The notes beneath the pieces were generated by a model. It was not told the origin of the DNA, ran no database searches, and worked only from the letters and a program-made list of their open reading frames with translations. Made by a program: the position numbers and the translations under genes. DNA of 64,000 bases from a bacterium (GTDB lineage: Bacteria; DUMJ01), in contig DUMJ01000061.1 of the NCBI GenBank assembly GCA_012839925.1, positions 1 to 64,000 of the forward strand. The letters run 5' to 3'. Below, in pieces: positions 16,778 to 24,044 of the stretch (positions are counted from its first letter, which is position 1; each line of letters starts with the position of its first letter).

Positions 16778-17851
16778 TATCTTTTCTAAGAGGTAAAGGA
16801 TATTCGGGAATGGAGTTCCATTTCCGAATATTTCATAGTAAGACCTGAGTGCAAAGATATCTGTCATACCGGCAAGGTAGTCTCCTATCTCCCTTATGAC
16901 TTCTTCCCTATCTTTAGAACCCAGATTTATATGTTCTGGATGTAACTCGTAGAATTCAAATAATCTTTGAATAACTGTTCTGGCCCCTCCTTCCCATCTT
17001 CTCACGTCTGGATTTTTATATACCCTCTCATACAAAAAGTCTTTCAGTGAATCCAGGGCTTTTGTTACCTCTCTGTCCATGTCGAAGAAGGGTTTACCTA
17101 GAGAGGCTTCTACCAGACTTTGCACCATGGTGTTTACCCTTTCTGATCGATTCCTCCCCAGGACTCTCACTATGTCTTCTGGTATATCATCTTCTGATAT
17201 TATTCCAGCTCTTACCGCATCATCTACGTCATGGTTTAAGTATGCCAGCCTATCTGATATTCTGACTGTATGGGCTTCAAATGTTGTAACCTTTGAAGGG
17301 TATCCCAGTAAACTTTCCAGGTCCTGACTACCTTTAGAGTGATTCTCTATACCGTCTATAACCTGAACAGTAAGGTTCAGCCCTCTTCTTTCCTCAGGAG
17401 TAAGTCTACTTTCCAAAATCTCTATAACCCTTACACTCTGCTCTGCATGATGGAAAGGAATCCCAAGCTTTTCTCTGTATATACTATCCAGGACATCTTC
17501 TCCTATATGTCCGAAAGGGGTATGTCCCAGATCATGACCCAGTGCTATGGCTTCCACCAGGTCTTCATTTAGCCTCAAAGCTCTGGCTATAGTCCTACCT
17601 ATCTGTGCGACCTCTAATGTATGTGTCATTCTAGTACTAAAATGGTCACTTTCTGTGGGAAAGAATACCTGCGTCTTATGCTTTAACCTTCTAAATGCCT
17701 TGGAATGAATTATCCGATCCCTGTCTCTTTGAAAGGCGGTCCTTACAGGACAGGGAGACTCTTCTTCTTTTCGAACAGCAACTCTACTCTTTGTAGCATA
17801 TGGTGATAAAGATATATCTTCCAGTTTCTCTGTAAGTTCTCTTACTGACAT
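16769..17851 (-). CDS. dgt: Deoxyguanosinetriphosphate triphosphohydrolase-like protein
   Basis: A 360-residue HD-domain enzyme of the Dgt family, which removes triphosphate from dGTP or other dNTPs and so trims the nucleotide pool. The motifs are SKAFRRLKHKTQVF, the first metal His in RMTHTLEVAQIGR, and the HD pair in ALGHDLGHTPFGHIGE. Its length fits the short, non-enterobacterial subgroup. It lies five bases after rtcB on the same strand, so the two genes share a transcript from the rtcB promoter. It is convergent with the BMP importer operon. The call is firm; nucleotide preference is unknown. Confidence 0.94.
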   Translation of the reverse strand: MSVRELTEKLEDISLSPYATKSRVAVRKEEESPCPVRTAFQRDRDRIIHSKAFRRLKHKTQVFFPTESDHFSTRMTHTLEVAQIGRTIARALRLNEDLVEAIALGHDLGHTPFGHIGEDVLDSIYREKLGIPFHHAEQSVRVIEILESRLTPEERRGLNLTVQVIDGIENHSKGSQDLESLLGYPSKVTTFEAHTVRISDRLAYLNHDVDDAVRAGIISEDDIPEDIVRVLGRNRSERVNTMVQSLVEASLGKPFFDMDREVTKALDSLKDFLYERVYKNPDVRRWEGGARTVIQRLFEFYELHPEHINLGSKDREEVIREIGDYLAGMTDIFALRSYYEIFGNGTPFPNILYLLEKIKG

Positions 17852-17856
17852 TTCGA

Positions 17857-19314
17857 CTAACCTTTTATTACTCCCATAGGTTTCATCCTTGCTACCCTTT
17901 TAGATATACCCGAGCCTTCTACTATTTCTATAACCCTCTCCACATCTTTATAAGCTTCAGAAGCCTCTTCTGCCAGTCCTTTTATGTTATCTGTCTTTAC
18001 CATTATCCCCTTCTCAGCAAGTTCTGTCAGGACTTCTCTGCCTGTTGTCGACCTTTTGGCACCAGCCCTACTCATCACTCTTCCTGCCCCATGGCAGGTT
18101 GATCCAAACGTGGTTTCCATAGCTTTTTCTGTCCCAACGAGTATATAAGAGGCTCTTCCCATATCTCCTGGTATAATAACAGGTTGTCCCACTTCCCTGT
18201 AAACCTCAGGTATCTCCGGATGATCTTTGGGAAACGCCCTGGTAGCACCCTTCCTATGAACACATACCCTTACATCTTCCCCGTCTAAGTTATGAGTCTC
18301 CATCTTTGCTATATTATGAGCAACGTCATATAAAACTACCAGCCCCAGTTTATGGGCACCTCTTCTGAAGACAACTTCAAAACTCTCCCTGATCCAGTGT
18401 GTTATGCACTGCCTATTAGCCCAGGCATAATTGGCGGCACATACCATGGCAGAAAAGTAATTCTTTCCCTCCGAGCTTTCTATGGGAGCACAGGCTAATT
18501 GTCTATCCGGTAAAGAGATATTATATTTTTTTATAGCACTCATCATAACAGAAATATAATCAGTACATACCTGATGTCCGAAGCCTCTGGACCCTGTATG
18601 TATCAGTATGGTTACCTGGTCTTCAAATAATCCAAATATTTTTGCTATCTCAGGGTCGAAGATTTTTTGAACCCTCTGTATTTCTATAAAATGATTTCCA
18701 GACCCCAGAGTTCCCAGCTGGGGCGCACCTCTCTCCCTGGCTTTAGCACTTATGACAGCTGGATCTGCCCCTTCCATAGCTCCATTCTCTTCTATCCTTT
18801 CCAGATCTTCTGCCCATCCATAGCCGTTTTCTACTGCCCACCTGGCACCTTTTAACAGTACCTGGTCAAATTCTTTCCCTTTTACCTTTAACTTTCCTTC
18901 TGAACCTAAACCAGAAGGGACATTGACAAATATTGCATTTAAAAGCTCAGAGAGTTTTGGCTTCACTTCGTCCACAGTGAGATTGGTCAGAAGAAGTCTT
19001 GTTCCACAGTTTATATCATATCCTACACCACCTGGAGAGATTACCCCGTCTTCTACTCTGGTAGCTGCTACTCCTCCTATGGGAAAGCCATAACCCCAAT
19101 GTATATCAGGCATAGCAAGTGAGTATTTTACTATTCCAGGCAGTGTGGCAACATTTGCTACCTGTTCTGGAGATTGGTCCTGACATACAATTTCTATCAT
19201 CTCTTTATCTGCATATATAATTCCAGGGACTCTCATCCCGTTTTTATACTCCCTGGGGATTTCATATCTGAAATCGTCAAGCTTTCTTAATAGACCTGTC
19301 CACTTATCACCCAT
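17857..19314 (-). CDS. rtcB: RNA-splicing ligase RtcB
   Basis: A 485-residue RtcB, the Mn2+/GTP-dependent ligase that joins RNA 2',3'-cyclic phosphate and 5'-OH ends in repair or tRNA splicing. The metal and GTP sites are visible: GGVGYDINCGTRLL, GSGNHFIEIQ, HTGSRGFGHQVC and TCHGAGRVMSR, which holds the guanylation region. ATG 19314 follows a good ribosome site (GGGGTGATG on the - strand). No archease gene is adjacent. It shares an operon with dgt and is divergent from the ATP-dependent DNA ligase, which puts three nucleic-acid maintenance genes side by side. Confidence 0.96.
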   Translation of the reverse strand: MGDKWTGLLRKLDDFRYEIPREYKNGMRVPGIIYADKEMIEIVCQDQSPEQVANVATLPGIVKYSLAMPDIHWGYGFPIGGVAATRVEDGVISPGGVGYDINCGTRLLLTNLTVDEVKPKLSELLNAIFVNVPSGLGSEGKLKVKGKEFDQVLLKGARWAVENGYGWAEDLERIEENGAMEGADPAVISAKARERGAPQLGTLGSGNHFIEIQRVQKIFDPEIAKIFGLFEDQVTILIHTGSRGFGHQVCTDYISVMMSAIKKYNISLPDRQLACAPIESSEGKNYFSAMVCAANYAWANRQCITHWIRESFEVVFRRGAHKLGLVVLYDVAHNIAKMETHNLDGEDVRVCVHRKGATRAFPKDHPEIPEVYREVGQPVIIPGDMGRASYILVGTEKAMETTFGSTCHGAGRVMSRAGAKRSTTGREVLTELAEKGIMVKTDNIKGLAEEASEAYKDVERVIEIVEGSGISKRVARMKPMGVIKG

Positions 19315-19332
19315 GAGACATCACCCCTTTTA

Positions 19333-19341
19333 ATTATAGCA
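19333..19341 (-). promoter_or_regulatory. Extended -10 promoter of rtcB-dgt
   Basis: On the - strand, TGC followed by TATAAT (an extended -10 element) about 20 bases before the rtcB start. No good -35 is seen, as is usual for extended -10 promoters. Confidence 0.5.
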
Positions 19342-19368
19342 CAGGAGAATAATTTTTTGTTTTCTTTC

Positions 19369-19377
19369 TGGTATACT
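19369..19377 (+). promoter_or_regulatory. Extended -10 promoter of the DNA ligase operon
   Basis: TGG followed by TATACT, an extended -10 element 48 bases before the ligase start at 19425. It is divergent from, and about 30 bases from, the rtcB promoter, so the two could be co-regulated. Confidence 0.5.
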
Positions 19378-19424
19378 ATATTTAAAGAGGTTTGATAATT
19401 ATTTTAATAGTCCAGGAGGTCTTT

Positions 19425-21158
19425 ATGAAGTTTTCTCAGTTAGCCGATTATTTTGAAAAACTGGAGGCTACCGCTAAGAGGAATGAGATGGTAGCATTAT
19501 TGGCAGAGCTTTTCAAGTCTTTATCTCCAGAGGAAATAAATAAGGTTTCTTATCTATGTCAGGAGCGCCTCGTTCCTAACTATGAGAAGATAGAATTTGG
19601 TATGAGCGAAAAATTAATTGCCAGGTCTCTTTCAAAAGCTCTTGGTAAAGATGAAAATGAAATCTGGTCTTTATATAAAGAGATGGGAGACCTTGGACTT
19701 TTAGCCCAGGAGTATATAAAAACGAAAGGAGATGTATTAGAGATCCTGGAAGTATATAACAGGCTGTTAGATATAGCCACCACCGCTGGAAAGGGTTCAG
19801 TAGAAAAGAAAACAGATGAATTAGCCAAATTATTTTCACTTGCCTCAGGTAAAGAGGCAAAGTATATAAGCAGAATCGTTCTGGGAAGGTTGAGATTAGG
19901 GATAGGTGACCCAACAGTATTGGATGCCTTTTCTTATGCATACTGTGGAGATAAAAGTTTGAGACCTGTTATTGAGAGGGCTTATAACTTATGTTCTGAC
20001 CTGGGTCTGGTTGGTTATACACTGTTCAGCAAGGGTTTAGATGCAATAAAGGACTTCAAGGTTCAGGTGGGGAAACCGATCAGGATGGCACTGGCAGAGA
20101 GACTTCCAACTGCAGAAGATATTATAGCTAAGATAGGTAGATGTTCTGTAGAACCGAAATTTGATGGATTTAGATGTCAGATTCATAAGGATGGTAAAGA
20201 TATAAAAATATTTTCCAGGAACTTGGAGGATAATACAGAGATGTTTCCTGATCTTGTTGACGGTGCTAGAAAACAGATAAACTCAGAAAAGGCTATAATA
20301 GAAGGGGAAGCTTTGGCTTTTAATGAAGAGGCTCAAGAATTCTATCCATTCCAGGTGACTGTGCAGAGGAAAAGAAAATATCAGATAGAGACTATGATGA
20401 TAGATCTACCTCTAAAATTATTTGCCTTTGACTTACTCTACCTGGATGGAGAAGATTATACATCCAGACCATATATAGAAAGGAAAGAGAAACTTGGAAA
20501 GTTAATCTTACCGGGGAATGTCATTATGGTGGCAGATTATATAATTACAGATGACCCTAAAGAGCTGGATGCTTTTTTTGAGAATGCCATTGGTAGCGGG
20601 TTAGAAGGTATAGTGGCAAAGAGATTAGATGCCCCTTATCAGGCTGGTGCCAGAAATTTTAACTGGATAAAATTAAAGAGAAGTTATAAAGGTGAACTGA
20701 CCGATACGGTGGATCTGGTTATTCTCGGATATTATGTGGGAAGAGGAGCAAGGGCAAAATTCGGTATAGGTTCTTTGCTGGCAGGTGTCTATGACTCGGA
20801 GACTGATACATTCAAGACTATAGCCAAGATAGGTTCAGGACTCACCGAGGATGAATGGGTTAAGATGAAGAATATTCTTGATGAGATAAAGGTCGATAAG
20901 AAACCGTCCAGAGTGATCTCGGTTTTGGAGCCTGATGTATGGGTAGAACCAAGATATGTGGTTGAGGTGAGGGCAGATGAGATTACCAGGAGTCCAGTGC
21001 ATACAGCCGGGAAAGATGAGGGTGAATTAGGGTATGCGTTGAGATTCCCAAGGGTAGAGAGGTTTATAAGGGTGGATAGGGTACCTGAGGATGCCACTAC
21101 CGTTAAAGAGATTCAGGAGATGTATGATATGCAGAAAAAAGTAGAGGTGAAGGAGTAA
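19425..21158 (+). CDS. ATP-dependent DNA ligase (archaeal/eukaryal LigI type)
   Basis: About 577 residues, the length of archaeal replicative ligases. The N-terminal DNA-binding domain covers about residues 1-200. The adenylation domain follows with the lysine nucleophile K245 in EPKFDGFRCQI and with GEALAFN and GLEGIVAKR. The C-terminal OB domain starts near NFNWIKLKRSY. ATG 19425 has an AGGAGGT site; an upstream in-frame ATG at 19392 has none. Most bacteria rely on NAD-dependent LigA, so this may be an accessory ligase or an archaeal acquisition; whether ligA is also present is unknown. hisC follows after two bases, so the operon joins unrelated functions. Confidence 0.93.
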   Translation: MKFSQLADYFEKLEATAKRNEMVALLAELFKSLSPEEINKVSYLCQERLVPNYEKIEFGMSEKLIARSLSKALGKDENEIWSLYKEMGDLGLLAQEYIKTKGDVLEILEVYNRLLDIATTAGKGSVEKKTDELAKLFSLASGKEAKYISRIVLGRLRLGIGDPTVLDAFSYAYCGDKSLRPVIERAYNLCSDLGLVGYTLFSKGLDAIKDFKVQVGKPIRMALAERLPTAEDIIAKIGRCSVEPKFDGFRCQIHKDGKDIKIFSRNLEDNTEMFPDLVDGARKQINSEKAIIEGEALAFNEEAQEFYPFQVTVQRKRKYQIETMMIDLPLKLFAFDLLYLDGEDYTSRPYIERKEKLGKLILPGNVIMVADYIITDDPKELDAFFENAIGSGLEGIVAKRLDAPYQAGARNFNWIKLKRSYKGELTDTVDLVILGYYVGRGARAKFGIGSLLAGVYDSETDTFKTIAKIGSGLTEDEWVKMKNILDEIKVDKKPSRVISVLEPDVWVEPRYVVEVRADEITRSPVHTAGKDEGELGYALRFPRVERFIRVDRVPEDATTVKEIQEMYDMQKKVEVKE

Positions 21159-21160
21159 AA

Positions 21161-22237
21161 ATGGCTAGTAGATTTTTAAGGAAAGATCTTAATTCTTTTT
21201 CTCCCTATTCAGTTACTTATTATCCAGACTTCATAAAGCTTGATGCTAATGAGAGTCCATTTGAGTTACCAGATGAGGTAAGGGAAGAGATAAAACGTCA
21301 ATTTTCCAAATTATCACTCAGGATATACCCTGACCCCAGTGTATTAGAACTGAGGAAATCTATAGCCTCATTTTTAGATATAGAGGGGCTAACAGAAGAA
21401 AATATAGCTGTAGGTAACGGGTCAGATGAGTTATTACAGTATATTTTCATAGCCTTTCCAAACAGAGAAGATACTGTTCTATATCCAAACCTGTCTTTTG
21501 AAATGTTTCCAGTTTTATCCAGGATAGCAGGGGTTAAAGATGTCAGCTTAGAAGTTAATGATTCTCTTGAGTTAGAAACTCAGTCCGTGATTGATGCTTT
21601 CTATCAGTGTAAACCCAGGCTTTTTCTTATCTGCAGACCAAATAATCCTACAGGCTGGGCTATATCCAGAGAAGAGTTATTGAAGATACTGGAAGATGCT
21701 AAAAGAAACGATATTCTGGTTGTAATAGATGAGGCTTACAGTGAATTTATGAAGGAGAGTCTTTCCTGTCTGATAAAAGAATACGACAATATCATCATAC
21801 TCAGGACATTTTCCAAGGCTTTTTCTCTGGCTGGTTTAAGACTTGGATATGCAGTTTCTAACAGGGAGATTATAAATGATTTAATGGCTGTTAAGCTTCC
21901 CTATAATGTAGATATCTTCTCGCAGATGGTAGGTAGAATTGTTCTGAAGTATAAGGATATGATCCTTCCCAGGGTAGAAGAGATTATTAAAGAGAGGAAC
22001 AGGCTCTATGAATTTCTCGTTAAGTTATCTGGAGTTAGAGTCTTTCCATCCGATGCTAACTTTCTCTTCTTTTACTGTGAGGATGAATCTCTGATGGACA
22101 GGTTGTTATCCTATAAAATCAAGATAAGAAAATTTGAGCCAAGACATCCATTACTAAAAAATGCATACAGGATTACAGTTGGGAGAAGAGAGGATAATGA
22201 TAGGTTTATATTTGCTATGGAGGAGATACTGACTTGA
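21161..22237 (+). CDS. hisC: Histidinol-phosphate aminotransferase
   Basis: A 358-residue PLP-dependent fold-type I aminotransferase of the HisC family, which converts imidazole-acetol phosphate to histidinol phosphate. Visible are KLDANESPFELP, GNGSDELLQYI, RPNNPTGW, the VIDEAYSEF metal/PLP loop, and the Schiff-base Lys219 in RTFSKAFSLAGLRLGYA. AAGGAG precedes the ATG. It follows the ligase by two bases and overlaps the HAD phosphatase at TTGA. Other aromatic or tyrosine substrates are possible for this family, but length and motifs favour HisC. Confidence 0.9.
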   Translation: MASRFLRKDLNSFSPYSVTYYPDFIKLDANESPFELPDEVREEIKRQFSKLSLRIYPDPSVLELRKSIASFLDIEGLTEENIAVGNGSDELLQYIFIAFPNREDTVLYPNLSFEMFPVLSRIAGVKDVSLEVNDSLELETQSVIDAFYQCKPRLFLICRPNNPTGWAISREELLKILEDAKRNDILVVIDEAYSEFMKESLSCLIKEYDNIIILRTFSKAFSLAGLRLGYAVSNREIINDLMAVKLPYNVDIFSQMVGRIVLKYKDMILPRVEEIIKERNRLYEFLVKLSGVRVFPSDANFLFFYCEDESLMDRLLSYKIKIRKFEPRHPLLKNAYRITVGRREDNDRFIFAMEEILT

Positions 22238-23130
22238 GACCGGAGATTATAGTTTTTGATATAGACGGGGTATTAATAGATACCTTACCCTCTTTCAGGG
22301 TTGCAGTTTCCAGGACTGTTCAATACTATATAACAGAGATTTTAAAATATGATGATACAGGGCTATTTATACTCCCAGAAGAGGTTCAATTTTTTAAGAT
22401 AGCTGGAGGATTTAACGATGATTGGGTGTTATCTCAATCTATTATCCTTTTCTTCATTTATAAAGCTATAACATCAGGATTAAAAGATACCAGATCAGTT
22501 AGATTAATACCGCCCAGTTTTGAGGATTTTACCAGAGATATCTCCTGTATTGGAGAAGGATTGGAAAAGGTGGAGAAATACATATCAAACATGGATAACA
22601 ACATCATTTCAGAAATAAAGAGTAGACTTGACAAGGAACTGGTCATCAGGATCTTTCAGGAGATATACGCTGGTTCTGAAGATATGAAGAGATTATATGG
22701 TTCAGAGCCTCTTTCAGGAAAAGAGGAGGGGCTATGGAAGAGAGAGCAGATAATACTGGATAAGGCACTTCTCATACCAGATCTGTTTTATGGGATATAT
22801 ACAGGTAGGACCGCCAGTGAGACCGAGCTGGCTCTGAACATGTTGAAACTTGATATACCTCCTCAGGCTATCATAACTATGGATTCTTCAATTATAAAAC
22901 CTGATCCAAGAGGGCTTGAGATAATAAGGTCATACTATAAAAGAGAAATTCTCGCCTTCGTAGGAGACTCTATGGATGACATATTGACCGCTATAAATGG
23001 TAATGCTATACCGGTGGCGATAGCTAAAGACGATATCTCCAGAGAGAGATTCTCTCATTATACTAGTCTTATCTTCAACAATGTGAACGAGTATCTGATG
23101 TCTTTGAATAAGATACACCTCTCACTTTAG
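22234..23130 (+). CDS. HAD superfamily hydrolase, possible histidinol-phosphatase
   Basis: A 298-residue haloacid-dehalogenase-fold phosphatase. Motif I is VFDIDGVLID, the T in YTGRTASE serves as motif II, and K in IIKPDPRGL with VGDSMDD forms motifs III and IV. A long helical insert (about residues 45-175) between motifs I and II acts as the cap. The start is TTG 22234, overlapping the hisC stop codon (TTGA), which implies translational coupling. HAD proteins beside hisC are known in archaea and some bacteria. Removing phosphate from histidinol phosphate is a plausible but unproven job. Confidence 0.8.
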   Translation: MRPEIIVFDIDGVLIDTLPSFRVAVSRTVQYYITEILKYDDTGLFILPEEVQFFKIAGGFNDDWVLSQSIILFFIYKAITSGLKDTRSVRLIPPSFEDFTRDISCIGEGLEKVEKYISNMDNNIISEIKSRLDKELVIRIFQEIYAGSEDMKRLYGSEPLSGKEEGLWKREQIILDKALLIPDLFYGIYTGRTASETELALNMLKLDIPPQAIITMDSSIIKPDPRGLEIIRSYYKREILAFVGDSMDDILTAINGNAIPVAIAKDDISRERFSHYTSLIFNNVNEYLMSLNKIHLSL

Positions 23131-23148
23131 AGAAAGTTATAAATGGTA

Positions 23149-23177
23149 TTGACAACTTTTTTATAATATGCTATTAT
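23149..23177 (+). promoter_or_regulatory. Promoter of the hspR-hsp20-clp stress operon
   Basis: A near-consensus promoter: -35 TTGACA (23149-23154), 17-base spacer, -10 TATTAT (23172-23177). Transcription should start near 23184, leaving a leader of only about 12 bases before hspR. An imperfect operator candidate, ATATC (23176-23180) and GATAT (23193-23197), straddles the start site; no classical HAIR repeat is seen. Confidence 0.75.
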
Positions 23178-23195
23178 ATCTATCGTGAAAGTGAT

Positions 23196-23498
23196 ATGGA
23201 TAAGAGTAAAGAGCCAGTTTACTTAATAAGTGTAACTGCAAGGCTTCTTGGGGTTCATCCCAGGACCTTGCGAATATATGAAGAGTGGGGACTTGTAACC
23301 CCAAAGCGTATAGGTAACAGGCGGTTTTACTCAGAAGAAGATTTGGAGAAGCTGAGACTCATTACCTGCCTGACAAGCAAGGTGGGTATGAGTCTGGCTG
23401 GGGTAAAGTTGATATTACGCCTTGAAGAGGAGTTATCCTCTCAGGATATGGGTGACGTATTTATAGATATCCTTAAAGAGATATTAGAAAACTTTTAA
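23196..23498 (+). CDS. hspR: HspR-like MerR-family heat-shock regulator
   Basis: A 100-residue MerR-family protein with the HspR-type N-terminal helix-turn-helix (LISVTARLLGVHPRTLRIYEEWGLVTPKR, then NRRFYSEEDLEKL) and a short C-terminal helix without the effector domain of metal sensors. HspR proteins repress dnaK, clpB or hsp20 genes, often with DnaK as co-repressor. Here it is first in an operon with hsp20 and two clp genes, so autoregulation of the stress island is likely. The ribosome site is weak (GAAAGTG) and the leader very short. Confidence 0.85.
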   Translation: MDKSKEPVYLISVTARLLGVHPRTLRIYEEWGLVTPKRIGNRRFYSEEDLEKLRLITCLTSKVGMSLAGVKLILRLEEELSSQDMGDVFIDILKEILENF

Positions 23499-23515
23499 AA
23501 GGAGGTGTTAGTAGT

Positions 23516-23983
23516 ATGGCTTTAAGAAGATGGGATCCATTTAGAGAGCTTGAATCTCTCAGGAGAGAGATGGATAGAATATTTGATGAGGTCTTTGGAA
23601 GGGCTTTATTCTCTGGGAGAGAGTCTGAATTAGAACCGATAGAGGAATATGCGAGAGCCTGGACTCCAGCATGTGACATATATGAGACCGATAAAGAAGT
23701 GGTGGTAAAGGCTAACCTGCCTGGAGTCAGCAAGGACAATGTAGAGGTAGTCGTAACAGAGGATGCTGTAACAATCAAAGGAGAGGCTAAGGAGGAAAGC
23801 GAGGTAAAGGAGAAGAACTATTATAGAAAAGAGCTCAGCTATGGCGCTTTCCAGAGAGTTATACCTCTACCTGTTCCTGTAAAGTCAGACGAGGCTAAGG
23901 CTACATTTAAGGATGGTATTCTTGAGATAAGAGCCCCCAAACAGGAGGTTTCTCCTAAAGGGAAAAAGATTAATATCGAGTAA
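23516..23983 (+). CDS. Hsp20/alpha-crystallin small heat-shock protein
   Basis: A 155-residue small heat-shock protein, an ATP-independent holdase that keeps unfolding proteins soluble. The N-terminal amphipathic arm (WDPFRELESLRREMDRIFDEVF) precedes an alpha-crystallin domain (about residues 50-145) with PACDIYETDKEVVVKANLPGV, GAFQRVIPLP and the A-x-x-x-n-G-I-L signature (ATFKDGILEI). A strong AAGGAGG lies before ATG 23516. It follows hspR by 17 bases and is followed by a GC-rich hairpin before the first clp gene. The call is firm. Confidence 0.96.
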   Translation: MALRRWDPFRELESLRREMDRIFDEVFGRALFSGRESELEPIEEYARAWTPACDIYETDKEVVVKANLPGVSKDNVEVVVTEDAVTIKGEAKEESEVKEKNYYRKELSYGAFQRVIPLPVPVKSDEAKATFKDGILEIRAPKQEVSPKGKKINIE

Positions 23984-23987
23984 ATAC

Positions 23988-24013
23988 CAGGGGGCACCTC
24001 AAGGTGCCCCCTG
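23988..24013 (+). terminator. GC-rich hairpin between hsp20 and the first clp gene
   Basis: CAGGGGGCACC and GGTGCCCCCTG form an 11-bp perfect stem with a four-base loop right after hsp20. No T-tract follows, so it may be a partial terminator, a processing or stability hairpin that sets hsp20 above clp expression, or an attenuator. Confidence 0.5.
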
Positions 24014-24044
24014 AAAATTAAGTGAAGAAAGGAGGAAAGAAGAA

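Noticed and set aside
19392..19424. Upstream ATG for the DNA ligase gene
   Set aside because: It has no ribosome site and lies close to the promoter; AGGAGGT directly precedes ATG 19425.
23131..23200. Classical HAIR operator (CTTGAGT-N7-ACTCAAG) for HspR
   Set aside because: Not found near the hspR promoter; only a weak ATATC/GATAT repeat is present.
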